Below, in pieces: positions 8,873 through 17,375 of a stretch of DNA of 36,541 bases; position 1 is the stretch's first letter, and each line of letters starts with the position of its first letter. This DNA is from Bacteroidota bacterium (GTDB lineage: Bacteria > Bacteroidota > Ignavibacteria > Kapaibacteriales > UBA2268), in assembly GCA_017428585.1 (NCBI GenBank), contig JAFRQN010000311.1:1-36541 (forward strand), in the 5' to 3' direction. The translations under genes were made by a program, and so were the position numbers. The notes under the pieces are model-generated. The model did no database searches and was not told the DNA's origin. It saw only the letters and a program-made list of their open reading frames with translations.

Positions 8873-11800
8873 TTAGTTAGATTTAACAAATTTAAACCAT
8901 TTATCTTTATCATTATTTGATATACAAACTGAATAAGTTCCAGTATTAAGATTTGATACATCAACAGTTACTGTATTATTTGAAAGCAGTTTGTCCTGCT
9001 TCAAAACTATATTTCCATTTAGATCATAAATCTTTATTGAAACTAATCCAAAGTCTTCTATTGATTCAAAAGATATTATATCTTCACTTGGATTTGGATA
9101 AATCATAATTGAATTATTTATATCTTTTTGTGCTATACTTGTAAATCCATCCAATACAAAAGAATATACAAGTCTTTTTCCAAAATCAGGATTAAATGTC
9201 TTTAATTTTTGACCTTCACTATCAACAATAGAAATAGCACCATTGCCTTGTTGAGTAACCATCCAGGAAGACAACCCATAATAATATCTTTCATCTGTTA
9301 CCTCTAATCTATAGCATCCGTTAGGCAAATCTGTTAAATTAAAGGTATATATTTTATTATTTGTATTTGCAGGAAGTGTTTTAACTAATTCATTTCTAAA
9401 ATCATAAATTTTTAATGAATAATCACTTGCACGAAGATTGCTTGTATATTTTATTTGAAAATCTGATTTGTTGTAAATATCTGGAATTTTGAAAATAGCT
9501 TTTCCTTGATTATTAGATAAATTTTCATCACCTTGATTATTAAGTGTAATAACTATTTCATTTTCATTGTTATTTCCTGTCCAGAATTTAGCATCATTTA
9601 ACATAATAGTTATAGTATCCAATGATCGAGGAGCGATACTTTTTTCTACAAAATGAGTTTCTTCTTCCACGCCATTTTTTAATACAACTTCAAAATTTTC
9701 AATTGCTTCATCAGAATTATTGCGTACAATAAAATTGACACCATTACAAATAGGATTTAATTTGCTGTAAATATCCTCTGTAGAAGGTGTAATTATTTTA
9801 TACAATTCTAAATCATTTTTATATTTAGCTTTGCCGTATTCCACTAAATGGAATGTTGCAACGTATGAACCTGTACCAATTTCTGGATATTTGCCTAAAC
9901 TATCAGAACTAATTTCGTAATTAAGAGCTATTTTGCGATCATCAGAAATATATTGTGTTAAATCAACTTCATAGTCATTTACTATATCACCAGGACACCA
10001 ACCTTCACGATTCAACATCCAAGTACCTCCCTGAGGCCATACTGGATTATCTGTACAATGTCTCCATATTTTCCATTCACCTGCTAAATCAAAATCATCA
10101 GGAGTTGGACCTGCATATATGTAATGTGTATTATCTAAAAATTCACAGCATTGAGATGGATGTGATGTATTTGGAACCATACCATGTCCAGTTAATCTAA
10201 CTTTTAATTTTATTGTTTCTGTTTCTGGCAGTAAACTTACAACAGCATCGCCTACATCTTCATCTTTTGCCAATCTGTTATAGCTATAGCTTTTACATGG
10301 TCCCCATGGTTCAGATATTCTTAATATATCTCTTAATGGCTCGCCTTTTATAAATAAAAATTTTAAATCTATTAATTCTTGATTATTATGAGCTTCTAAT
10401 TCTATTTCGCCTCTTAGATCATTCATATAATCCGTTACATCATATTCCCATTCAAATCCATTCTCGCCTAAAGATAAATTGATACCGTATGGAGTAATAA
10501 AACGTCCAATTTCATATTCAACTTTTTTAGGATAATGTTTTGTTTCATACTCAAACAATTTATCATCTACTACATATTCCTCAAAAGATCCTTCAGTCTC
10601 AACGGAATCTATCTTTTCAAGATTTGAATCATATATATATATTTGTTTCCCATATTTATGATCTATTCTTTCTACCTTAGGGTAGTTTCCATCTCCGTTG
10701 AAATATACTATGGTTGCAGGAGCCTGTTTGCGAAGTCTTTTTATAGCTTCTTCTTTTTTAGAATATTGGAAATCACCAGTATGTAAAACTATATTAGGAA
10801 TAAAATTAGTTTGTGTTGTTAAATTAGGTCCTGTTCTTGTATCGTATAATTCTGCTCGTCCAATAATATTAGCGTTAGATTTTATTACACCATGATTTTG
10901 AAGATAGAACGCACCTGCTTCATCGTCATTTAAATCAAGATTTATCAATAAATTTGATGATAAAGGATTATCTAATGAAATATCTTTTGAATACAAATCT
11001 ACAATTTGTTCTTCCTTTAAGTTTGTATTCCATACTCGTATTTTAGAAAAATCGCCATTTGTATTAGATGTTATATTTGTATCTGATAAATATTCTCCTT
11101 GACCTATTGCAAAATCAACTGGCAAATCATCTATAAAGCGAGGCATATATATAGTTACCCAATATTGATGATATTCCAATGCAGCAGGTTTTGAATTAAT
11201 AAATAATTTCAATACATCTTTACAAGTCTCACCATTACCATTATAAACAACTGCTATATGAGTCCATTCGTTTAGATGGATTGGTGAATTATTAGTAAAT
11301 GCATTTAACGAATGTTCGCCTTTTAAACCAATAGACATTGACATTGCGTTATCAGCATTAGGAGTATTCGCTGATATAACAACCTTATCGCCTAATCTAA
11401 AAATAACGCCTGCATCACGAAGTCTTACCCAGCCTTCAAAAGTAAAATGCTGACCGCCAGAAATAGATGGCAGATTTGTTGTATTAATCCAAGCATCATC
11501 ACCATTTAATCTAATATAATTAGAATTAGCTATTGTTATTGCAACATTTTTTGATGATGTTGTACCTCTAAAAACATTTTTTGATCCTTTAGTTGGAATA
11601 TATGATACATCAACAATAAGATTAGATGAACCATCATAAACAAAATCCTTTTCAAAGTCTAATGTTAATGTTTTTCCATCTTGACAATCTTCTTTGGTAA
11701 CAAATGTTTGATATACAACATCTTGATATTCTAAATTTTCATTATATGCTAATATTTGTTGTGTTAGCTTTTTAACAGGTGCAATTCTTATTCTTACATG

Positions 11801-12379
11801 TTCCATAGTATCTACTATAGAAGCATCAAATGAAATTTTACCAATTTTTGTACCTTCTTTTATACCCTGCTCAACCAATTCTTTATTAAATAATAAGAAT
11901 TGGTGTCTTGAAAAATCTTTTAATTCAACTTCTCCTGTTCCTAAAGCAAATTTTGTAATATTATCAGAAACACTTGTTGATTTAACATTTGAAATATTTA
12001 CCGTATCTATATTTGCTTCATCCTTAAAACTAAACTTAGTTCCAGGAACAGGTTTGTTAAAATTACCTAATGTACTTACAGGATGCTTGTAAATAGAAAA
12101 AGCATCTTCGCCAGTAGGCTTGTGTATTTTCATATATGCTAAATAATCCCATTCAGCACAGCTGTATTTATCATGTTCAGTTTTTGGATCACATTTTAGT
12201 CTGTATTTTGCAATTACACGTTGAAATTTTTCATTTGCATCTGGAAATTTAAACACTGCCTGACGCGTAAATATAGAATCAAATGTAAAAGTTTGAACTG
12301 TTACTGTATCGCCGCTATATACAAACAAAGGACATAGAATTAATACAACTATAAAACAAAGAAACTTGTTAATTTTCAT
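8873..12379 (-). CDS. PNGase F-like secreted protein with LamG domain and T9SS signal
   Basis: A 1168-residue secreted protein. After a signal peptide (residues 1 to about 22) comes a region like the N-terminal domain of peptide-N-glycosidase F: FTFDSIFTRQAVFKFP, then CDPKT, then CAEWDYLAY, where Asp78 corresponds to the catalytic Asp60 of PNGase F. A LamG/concanavalin-like domain follows at about 285-470 (AWINTTNLPSISGGQHFTFE). The C-terminal PNGase F-like domain is at about 720-870: LTGHG, CCEF with Glu746 (likely equivalent to Glu206), then PQGGTWMLNREGWCPGDIV. The last 75 residues are a T9SS sorting domain (MIYPNPSED, KIYDLNGN, LNTGTYSV). PNGase F removes N-linked glycans from glycoproteins; whether this protein is an active amidase or a glycan-binding relative is not settled. 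The gene starts 3 bases after the stop of the upstream 194-residue gene, so both are cotranscribed. Confidence 0.85.
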   Translation of the reverse strand: MKINKFLCFIVVLILCPLFVYSGDTVTVQTFTFDSIFTRQAVFKFPDANEKFQRVIAKYRLKCDPKTEHDKYSCAEWDYLAYMKIHKPTGEDAFSIYKHPVSTLGNFNKPVPGTKFSFKDEANIDTVNISNVKSTSVSDNITKFALGTGEVELKDFSRHQFLLFNKELVEQGIKEGTKIGKISFDASIVDTMEHVRIRIAPVKKLTQQILAYNENLEYQDVVYQTFVTKEDCQDGKTLTLDFEKDFVYDGSSNLIVDVSYIPTKGSKNVFRGTTSSKNVAITIANSNYIRLNGDDAWINTTNLPSISGGQHFTFEGWVRLRDAGVIFRLGDKVVISANTPNADNAMSMSIGLKGEHSLNAFTNNSPIHLNEWTHIAVVYNGNGETCKDVLKLFINSKPAALEYHQYWVTIYMPRFIDDLPVDFAIGQGEYLSDTNITSNTNGDFSKIRVWNTNLKEEQIVDLYSKDISLDNPLSSNLLINLDLNDDEAGAFYLQNHGVIKSNANIIGRAELYDTRTGPNLTTQTNFIPNIVLHTGDFQYSKKEEAIKRLRKQAPATIVYFNGDGNYPKVERIDHKYGKQIYIYDSNLEKIDSVETEGSFEEYVVDDKLFEYETKHYPKKVEYEIGRFITPYGINLSLGENGFEWEYDVTDYMNDLRGEIELEAHNNQELIDLKFLFIKGEPLRDILRISEPWGPCKSYSYNRLAKDEDVGDAVVSLLPETETIKLKVRLTGHGMVPNTSHPSQCCEFLDNTHYIYAGPTPDDFDLAGEWKIWRHCTDNPVWPQGGTWMLNREGWCPGDIVNDYEVDLTQYISDDRKIALNYEISSDSLGKYPEIGTGSYVATFHLVEYGKAKYKNDLELYKIITPSTEDIYSKLNPICNGVNFIVRNNSDEAIENFEVVLKNGVEEETHFVEKSIAPRSLDTITIMLNDAKFWTGNNNENEIVITLNNQGDENLSNNQGKAIFKIPDIYNKSDFQIKYTSNLRASDYSLKIYDFRNELVKTLPANTNNKIYTFNLTDLPNGCYRLEVTDERYYYGLSSWMVTQQGNGAISIVDSEGQKLKTFNPDFGKRLVYSFVLDGFTSIAQKDINNSIMIYPNPSEDIISFESIEDFGLVSIKIYDLNGNIVLKQDKLLSNNTVTVDVSNLNTGTYSVCISNNDKDKWFKFVKSN

Positions 12380-12382
12380 ATA

Positions 12383-12967
12383 TTATTCGCTCTTTGATGG
12401 ATTATTTACTAATTCTGTAATAGCATCAAATGCTTCCTGCTCTAAGAGTCCGTTAGATTTAAAGAAATATGCTTTAAAAGAAACATGATTTTCAAAGCCG
12501 CTCATTTCTCCTCTAAGTTCCAAATTTATTTTATTATCACCTATTTCTGTAACAATAAATGTATACTGCATACGGCCGCTTGTCCAAACGCCTCCACGAA
12601 TAAATGGTGCATCAAGTGCATATTTTTGTATTGTCTTAAATATTTCTGACTCATTTTGAGAGAAAATACATAATTCTGAACGAACTATTCCTCTATGAGT
12701 TCCGTCATCTTGATCTCTTACTTTTGAATTTAGAATTTGACATGATAAATTGTTTTCAATAAACTTCTTGCAGGCATCGAAAACTGTTTGAAAATCACTA
12801 TCAAATTGTATTTCGTATTTTTCCTTATAATACTTTAATTTATCAGGAATTTTTTGTACACCCTCTTCTTCATCATCAGCTAATACAGCTGAATTTAGAG
12901 AAAAAAACAAAACTCCAATGAGTAATAAAGCTAATTTTTTTAAATTCTCGTAATATTGTGTTTTCAT
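12383..12967 (-). CDS. Secreted protein of unknown function, upstream partner of PNGase F-like gene
   Basis: A 194-residue protein I do not recognise. Residues 1 to about 30 form a signal peptide (hydrophobic LALLLIGVLFFSL, cleavage likely after AVLA), followed by an acidic DDEEE stretch. The mature part looks like a compact alpha/beta domain: FDSDFQTVFDACKKFIE (helix), then alternating strands around GIVRSELCIF, RMQYTFIVTEIG and KINLELRGEM. It has two Cys in the mature part besides none in the signal, and no lipobox, so it should be soluble in the periplasm or exported. The overall pattern resembles small outer-membrane-associated domains that follow a 'convert residue class to strand' layout as in BamC-like proteins, but this is only an impression. 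Its stop is 3 bases before the PNGase F-like start, so the two genes form one transcription unit. Confidence 0.75.
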   Translation of the reverse strand: MKTQYYENLKKLALLLIGVLFFSLNSAVLADDEEEGVQKIPDKLKYYKEKYEIQFDSDFQTVFDACKKFIENNLSCQILNSKVRDQDDGTHRGIVRSELCIFSQNESEIFKTIQKYALDAPFIRGGVWTSGRMQYTFIVTEIGDNKINLELRGEMSGFENHVSFKAYFFKSNGLLEQEAFDAITELVNNPSKSE

Positions 12968-13073
12968 AATACTACCTCTATTTTCCTATATTTATTAATA
13001 ATAATTTTCTTGTTTAATTTATATACGCAAATATATACGTAAATTAACAAAATTTTCATACAAAAACAAATAT

Positions 13074-13123
13074 AAAAAAATCCTAACAACTAAGTTTTAT
13101 TAATTTACTTAATTATTAGGATT
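13074..13123 (-). terminator. Intrinsic terminator of skp
   Basis: AATCCTAA (13079-13086) pairs with TTAGGATT (13116-13123), and an inner TAAG/CTTA pair extends the stem. On the minus strand the hairpin is followed by seven T residues (A-run at 13074-13080), right after the skp stop codon. The remaining spacer to 12968 is AT-rich and contains two copies of CAAATATA (13028-13035 and 13067-13074; TATATTTG on the minus strand). Either could be a -7 box for the 12967 gene, but neither has a well-placed -33 box. Confidence 0.75.
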
Positions 13124-13143
13124 AAATAAAAAAACAAAGAATG

Positions 13144-13695
13144 TTATTTATCGCGTTTAATCTTATCTATAACTCTGAAAGTTATATCTAATTTATTATC
13201 TGCGTATAAAACCATAGATGCATCTTTGCTAAGTACTAAACTTACGTTCTCACTCTTTGCAACTTCTTCTATTGCTTTTTTTACTTTTGCACGAATCGGC
13301 TCAAGCAATTTTTCACGTAATACTGCTAATTCGCCTGTATTACCAAATTTTTCTTGATAAAAAGAATTTAATGCTTGATTTTCTTTTTGCAATTTTTCTT
13401 CTTCTTGTTGTTGCTGTGCAACCTGCATCATTGATTTTTGTTTTTGATAATTTTGTACTTTAGTTTCTAATGCTTGCTGCATCTTAACTAAGCTATCTTG
13501 ATATTTTTGTCCAATTTCCTTTAATTGTTTATCTGCTTCGATTGCTTCTGGCAATTCTTTAACAATAGCTTCTACATCAACAACTGCTACGTTATTATTT
13601 CCAGAACCTGCAACTTTCTGTGCTGCAACTCCATTATTTGCAAAACACATACAAACTAAAAACATTAGAACAAGTCCAAGCAATGACTTTTTCAT
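13144..13695 (-). CDS. skp: Skp/OmpH-family periplasmic chaperone
   Basis: A 183-residue periplasmic protein of the OmpH/Skp family, which holds unfolded outer-membrane proteins on their way to BAM. A signal peptide (residues 1-25, ending GVAA) precedes a short Gly/Asn linker, the first beta strand with the family start NVAVVDVEAIVKELPEA, and a long Gln- and Lys-rich coiled coil (about 55-130, with repeated QQQQEEEKLQKENQ). The chain then returns to the trimerisation body with IEEVAKSENVSLVLS and a final strand-helix. Length and layout fit the family. Its promoter is divergent from the tRNA-Ser promoter and a hairpin terminator follows the stop codon. Confidence 0.9.
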   Translation of the reverse strand: MKKSLLGLVLMFLVCMCFANNGVAAQKVAGSGNNNVAVVDVEAIVKELPEAIEADKQLKEIGQKYQDSLVKMQQALETKVQNYQKQKSMMQVAQQQQEEEKLQKENQALNSFYQEKFGNTGELAVLREKLLEPIRAKVKKAIEEVAKSENVSLVLSKDASMVLYADNKLDITFRVIDKIKRDK

Positions 13696-13751
13696 CTATT
13701 TTCTCCAATCAAATATGAAATAAATGTATAAAATATTTTTCCTATAAAAAA

Positions 13752-13782
13752 CAAATATACGTATTTTTTTATTAAATACAAA
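13752..13782 (-). promoter_or_regulatory. Bacteroidota-type promoter of skp
   Basis: Read on the minus strand, TTTG (13782-13779), 19 bases, then TATATTTG (13759-13752) exactly match TTTG-N19-TAnnTTTG. Transcription would start near 13745, about 50 bases before the skp start codon. Confidence 0.8.
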
Positions 13783-13788
13783 TTTCTT

Positions 13789-13818
13789 TTGTTTTTATAC
13801 TAGTTTTTTGTAACTTTG
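13789..13818 (+). promoter_or_regulatory. Bacteroidota-type promoter of tRNA-Ser
   Basis: TTG at 13789-13791, 19 bases, then TAACTTTG at 13811-13818 match the Bacteroidota consensus. The expected start, near 13825, is about a dozen bases before the mature tRNA. This -33 box is only 6 bases from that of the divergent skp promoter. Confidence 0.85.
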
Positions 13819-13836
13819 CATTTAAGTTTTTAAACT

Positions 13837-13924
13837 GGAGAGATGCGAGAGTGGTTGAATCGGGCGGTCTCGAAAACCGTTGAAGGATTCTGTCCTTCCG
13901 AGGGTTCGAATCCCTCTCTCTCCG
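13837..13924 (+). tRNA. tRNA-Ser (anticodon CGA)
   Basis: A complete class II tRNA. The acceptor stem GGAGAGA (13837-13843) pairs with TCTCTCC (13917-13923), followed by discriminator G (13924). The anticodon stem closes a CTCGAAA loop with anticodon CGA, which reads the UCG codon. A long variable arm (GAAGGA / TCCTTC hairpin) identifies serine, and the T arm GAGGG-TTCGAAT-CCCTC (13900-13916) is perfect. CCA is not encoded (GCA follows). The type I restriction locus begins 138 bases downstream. Confidence 0.97.
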
Positions 13925-14062
13925 CAAAAACTTGATAGCTATTGCTTCAATAGCTTGCCCAATATCGTGATGTTATACGACATCGACTATTCGATACAAA
14001 ATTTCCGATTTGCTGGGATGTAATACACGTAATTTATTAATATTAATTAAGTAAATAGAACT
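13925..14062 (+). other. Spacer between tRNA-Ser and hsdM with small palindromes
   Basis: No gene is seen here. AGCTATTG (13937-13944) and CAATAGCT (13948-13955) form a perfect 8-bp hairpin with a 3-base loop and no T-tail. A weaker GATGT/ACATC palindrome follows around 13969-13985. The stretch 13930-14020 looks richer in G+C than other spacers in the window. No convincing consensus promoter for hsdM was found; TTTG near 14010 lacks a matching -7 box. Confidence 0.5.
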
Positions 14063-15871
14063 ATGATTAATATAAGAAAACTTGAAGCAGAATTATGGGA
14101 GTCTGCTGACCTTCTCAGACAAGGCAGCAAGCTGACCAGCAACCAATATTGTATGCCAGTGTTAGCTCTTCTTTTTCTCCGTTATGCATATAGCCGATAT
14201 AAGAAGGTGGAAGAAGAAATTCTAAAGAATCGTCCTGTACGAAATGGTCGTGTTATGCCTATAGAACCCAGCGACTTTGCTGCTAAAAGTGCATTGTATC
14301 TGCCAAAAGAAGCACGTTTCGAATTTTTGGTAAATCTACCTGACAATATTGTACAAGCAGGATTGAAAAGCAAAGATGGACACGATATCAATTCATTGGG
14401 TGAAGCTGTTAATAATGCAATGCAGTTAGTTGAAGATCAAAGTGAACAACTAATCGGTGTACTTCCTAAGACTTATACAAGTTTTTCTGATGACCTGCTC
14501 CGTGAACTGCTTCGAATATTCAACAATAAAACTATTGATGAAGTAGGCGGTGATGTTATCGGACGCATTTATGAGTATTTCCTCTCCAAGTTTGCAAAAG
14601 CTGTTGCAAGCGATGACGGCGTATTCTTTACACCAAAATCTTTGGTAAAAATGTTGGTCAATGTATTGGAGCCTAAAAAGGGAGTTATGCTTGATCCTGC
14701 CTGCGGAAGCGGAGGTATGTTTGTTCAAACAGGTGATTTTATTAATGCTTCTGGTATGAATGCCAATACTAATATGACTTTCTACGGACAGGAAAAAGTA
14801 GAATATAATGCTCAGCTGTGTCTAATGAATATGGCTGTACATGGTCTGAATGGACGTATCGTTTCTGGAGATGAAGCCAATTCGTTCTATCATGATGCAT
14901 ATAATTTGGAAGGCAAATGCGATTATGTTATGGCAAATCCTCCTTTCAATGTAGATAAAGTAAAGGCTGAATCTGCCTCTGCTGCAGGGCGTCTTCCTTT
15001 TGGTTTGCCTGGAGTCAATGCTAAAACGAAAGAAATAGGCAATGCCAATTACCTTTGGATAAATTATTTCTATTCTTATCTCAACGATCACGGACGTGCT
15101 GGTTTTGTTATGGCAAGTTCTGCAACAGATAGTGCCAACAAAGACCGTGATATTAGAGAGAAACTGGTTCATACAGGTGATGTCGATGTGATGATCAGTG
15201 TTGGCAATAACTTTTTCTATACCCTGTCGCTTCCATGTTCTTTATGGTTCTTCGATCGTAACAAAAATAAGAACATTAGAGACAAGGTGCTTTTTATTGA
15301 TGCTCGCAATTATTATACAGTAATTGACCGTACCCTTAATGAGTGGACTGAATGGCAGCTTCGCAATCTGCAAGCCATCGTACATCTCTATCGTGGTGAA
15401 AAAGATAAATACATAAAACTTTTAGAAGATTATAAAGCTGTATTAGGAAACACTACTGCTGCATCAGCACAAGCTGACCTTGACCGCCAAAAAGCAGAAG
15501 CTAAAGAAGCTGTAACTAATGCCTCACGCAAGAATAAAAAACAAATTGAGAAAGAACAAAATGCTCTTATAGCAGAACTTGAAGATATGCTTGAAACAGC
15601 ACGCCAATATGAATGGTTAACAGAAAAATTTGGTAAAGATGGTATATATCAAGACATTCTTGGACTCTGCAAAATTGCATCCATTCAAGAAATTGAAGAG
15701 AAAAACTATTCACTTACTCCGGGTGCATACATTGGAGTAGCTGAACAGGAAGACGATGGAGTAAACTTCCAAGAACGTATGAATGAAATTCATGCTGAAT
15801 TGGCAAAATTGAACAGTGAAGCCAATACTCTGATGGAAGATATACAAAAAGCATGGGAGGATTTGAGATGA
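14063..15871 (+). CDS. hsdM: Type I restriction-modification DNA methyltransferase subunit (HsdM)
   Basis: A 602-residue N6-adenine methyltransferase subunit of a type I restriction-modification enzyme. The N-terminal helical domain (LEAELWESADLLRQGSKLTS, about 6-160) is the HsdM_N domain. The SAM-binding motif DPACGSGGMF starts at Asp211, and the catalytic motif NPPF is at 292-295. A long charged helical tail (about 440-602, with coiled-coil repeats such as KEAVTNASRKNKKQIEKEQN) is typical of the longer HsdM type. With two HsdM and one HsdS it forms the methylase. The stop overlaps the ATG of the next small ORF by four bases (ATGA). In one sampled 60-base line its G+C (38%) was slightly above that of housekeeping genes. 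Confidence 0.97.
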   Translation: MINIRKLEAELWESADLLRQGSKLTSNQYCMPVLALLFLRYAYSRYKKVEEEILKNRPVRNGRVMPIEPSDFAAKSALYLPKEARFEFLVNLPDNIVQAGLKSKDGHDINSLGEAVNNAMQLVEDQSEQLIGVLPKTYTSFSDDLLRELLRIFNNKTIDEVGGDVIGRIYEYFLSKFAKAVASDDGVFFTPKSLVKMLVNVLEPKKGVMLDPACGSGGMFVQTGDFINASGMNANTNMTFYGQEKVEYNAQLCLMNMAVHGLNGRIVSGDEANSFYHDAYNLEGKCDYVMANPPFNVDKVKAESASAAGRLPFGLPGVNAKTKEIGNANYLWINYFYSYLNDHGRAGFVMASSATDSANKDRDIREKLVHTGDVDVMISVGNNFFYTLSLPCSLWFFDRNKNKNIRDKVLFIDARNYYTVIDRTLNEWTEWQLRNLQAIVHLYRGEKDKYIKLLEDYKAVLGNTTAASAQADLDRQKAEAKEAVTNASRKNKKQIEKEQNALIAELEDMLETARQYEWLTEKFGKDGIYQDILGLCKIASIQEIEEKNYSLTPGAYIGVAEQEDDGVNFQERMNEIHAELAKLNSEANTLMEDIQKAWEDLR

Positions 15872-16128
15872 GAGAAAAAGACATGAAAAAACAGAAATTG
15901 ACATCATCAGTGCTTAAATCCATTATTCAGTATTTGTATCAGATAGTTAAGCAATTATATATTCAATACATTACAAAGAATAAGAGTATTTTATCTCTTT
16001 ATCCAATTATGTCCACATTGAGGACGCAATTAAATTGGTCTCAAAATAAACTACTTTTTAAAACTGAATATAAACCTACCATAAACAATTTAATTTATGA
16101 ATTTGTTACTATCGATGAATTGATATAA
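15868..16128 (+). pseudogene. Small ORF between hsdM and hsdS, probable decayed DUF1016 (PDDEXK) fragment
   Basis: An 86-residue ORF starting at the ATG that overlaps the hsdM stop (ATGA), so it would be translated by coupling. Most of it matches nothing I know, but residues around MSTLRTQLNWSQNKLL resemble the conserved block of DUF1016 proteins (pattern STLSxQLSWSHxxxLL). DUF1016 proteins are YhcG-like PDDEXK nuclease-fold proteins whose genes often sit between hsdM and hsdS in Bacteroidota type I loci. Full DUF1016 proteins are some 330-380 residues long. Here the nuclease half is absent and the block is followed by an unrelated tail, so a deletion remnant is the best reading. The alternative is a short unknown protein that is still expressed. 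The assignment rests on one motif recalled from memory. Confidence 0.45.
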
Positions 16129-16147
16129 AAAAAGAGGTTAATAAATA

Positions 16148-17368
16148 ATGAGTCAGTGGAATAAGGTGAAATTGAAAGATTGTTGTATAAAAATAGGCAG
16201 CGGAGCAACTCCAAAAGGTGGTTCTACTGTATATATAGAATCTGGAATTTCTCTTATAAGAAGTCAGAATATCTATAATTTATTTTTTGATTATAATGGA
16301 TTAGCACATATAACAAATGATGCTGCTAAAAAATTAGATAATGTAACAGTTTATGCAAATGATGTATTAATTAATATTACAGGTGATTCAGTTGCAAGAA
16401 CTTGTATTGTTCCCAAGGATGTTTTACCAGCACGAGTTAATCAGCATGTTTCAATAATTAGAACAGATAATAATGTTCTTGATGCTCACTACTTGAATTA
16501 TTGTCTAGCAAGTCCTTTCATGCAAGCATATATGTTAGGTTTAGCTGTAGGCAGGGGGACTTCGCGAAATGCAATGACCAAAAACATGATTGAGGAATTC
16601 GAAATTCCATATCCTCCATTGCAAACACAGCATAAGATAGCCGATATTCTTTCCCGCTATGATGCATTGATAGAGAACTATCAGAAACAGATAAAGTTAT
16701 TGGAAGAAGCAGCACAGAGATTATATAAAGAATGGTTTGTTGATCTTCGTTTTCCTGGATATGAAAATACACAAATTGTTGATGGCATACCTGAAGGGTG
16801 GGAAAGGAAGAGTATAAGTGATATTATTAATCTGCAAAGTGGTTATGCATTTAAGAATTCAACTTTTGATAAAAAAGGGAAATATAAAATAGTAACAATT
16901 AAAAATGTTAAAGATGGTTTTTTTGATGGAAATAATGTTAGTTATATTAATTCGATTCCAAGCAAGATGCCAACTCATTGCATATTAAATTCGGGTGACA
17001 TATTATTGTCTTTAACAGGGAATGTCGGTAGAGTATGTATGGTTATTGGTAAAAACTATTTACTAAACCAACGAGTTGCGAAATTAAAATCTGCTTATAC
17101 TGCATATACATATTGTCTTTTCAGAAGTAAAGATATGTATGATGAAATTAATAATCTTGCAAATGGAGTTGCCCAACAAAATGTTAGTCCAATCAGAATT
17201 GGTGAATTAAAAATATTGGTTGCAAATGATGTTATTATGAACTTATTTGAAAAAATTACTGGCAACTATATATCTAATATATTACAAATTAATCATCAAA
17301 TATGCCTCTTGACTGAAGCTCGTGATCGTTTACTTCCAAAGCTGATGAATGGTGAAATAATTGTTTAA
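16148..17368 (+). CDS. hsdS: Type I restriction-modification specificity subunit (HsdS)
   Basis: A 406-residue DNA-recognition subunit with the usual two-half plan. TRD1 spans about residues 1-155 (WNKVKLKDCCIKIGSGATPK). The central conserved helix follows at about 155-215 (QTQHKIADILSRYDALIENY, ending RLYKEWFVDLRFPG). TRD2 covers about 220-365 (IPEGWERKSISDIINLQSGY), and the C-terminal conserved helix ends the protein (LTEARDRLLPKLMNGEI). Each TRD reads one half of a split recognition sequence, which cannot be deduced here. A purine-rich AGAGG (16133-16137) lies 10 bases before the ATG, unusual for this genome. The TRD segments are more AT-rich than the conserved helices, as expected if TRDs are exchanged. 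No second or partial hsdS and no flanking inverted repeats are present, so DNA inversion is not indicated. Confidence 0.96.
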   Translation: MSQWNKVKLKDCCIKIGSGATPKGGSTVYIESGISLIRSQNIYNLFFDYNGLAHITNDAAKKLDNVTVYANDVLINITGDSVARTCIVPKDVLPARVNQHVSIIRTDNNVLDAHYLNYCLASPFMQAYMLGLAVGRGTSRNAMTKNMIEEFEIPYPPLQTQHKIADILSRYDALIENYQKQIKLLEEAAQRLYKEWFVDLRFPGYENTQIVDGIPEGWERKSISDIINLQSGYAFKNSTFDKKGKYKIVTIKNVKDGFFDGNNVSYINSIPSKMPTHCILNSGDILLSLTGNVGRVCMVIGKNYLLNQRVAKLKSAYTAYTYCLFRSKDMYDEINNLANGVAQQNVSPIRIGELKILVANDVIMNLFEKITGNYISNILQINHQICLLTEARDRLLPKLMNGEIIV

Positions 17369-17375
17369 TATTTAT

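Noticed and set aside
13021..13074. Full promoter for the 12967 (-) gene
   Set aside because: Two TATATTTG boxes exist on the minus strand, but no TTG lies at the proper distance from either.
14182..15172. Antisense open frames inside hsdM
   Set aside because: They overlap intact methylase motifs and show no recognisable family or start signals.
16148..17368. Phase-variable hsdS inversion system
   Set aside because: There is one hsdS only, no silent cassette, no flanking inverted repeats and no recombinase gene.
17361..17375. TTG start for the DUF2971 gene overlapping the hsdS stop
   Set aside because: An ATG 15 bases downstream is in frame and gives a normal N-terminus; TTG initiation is less likely here.
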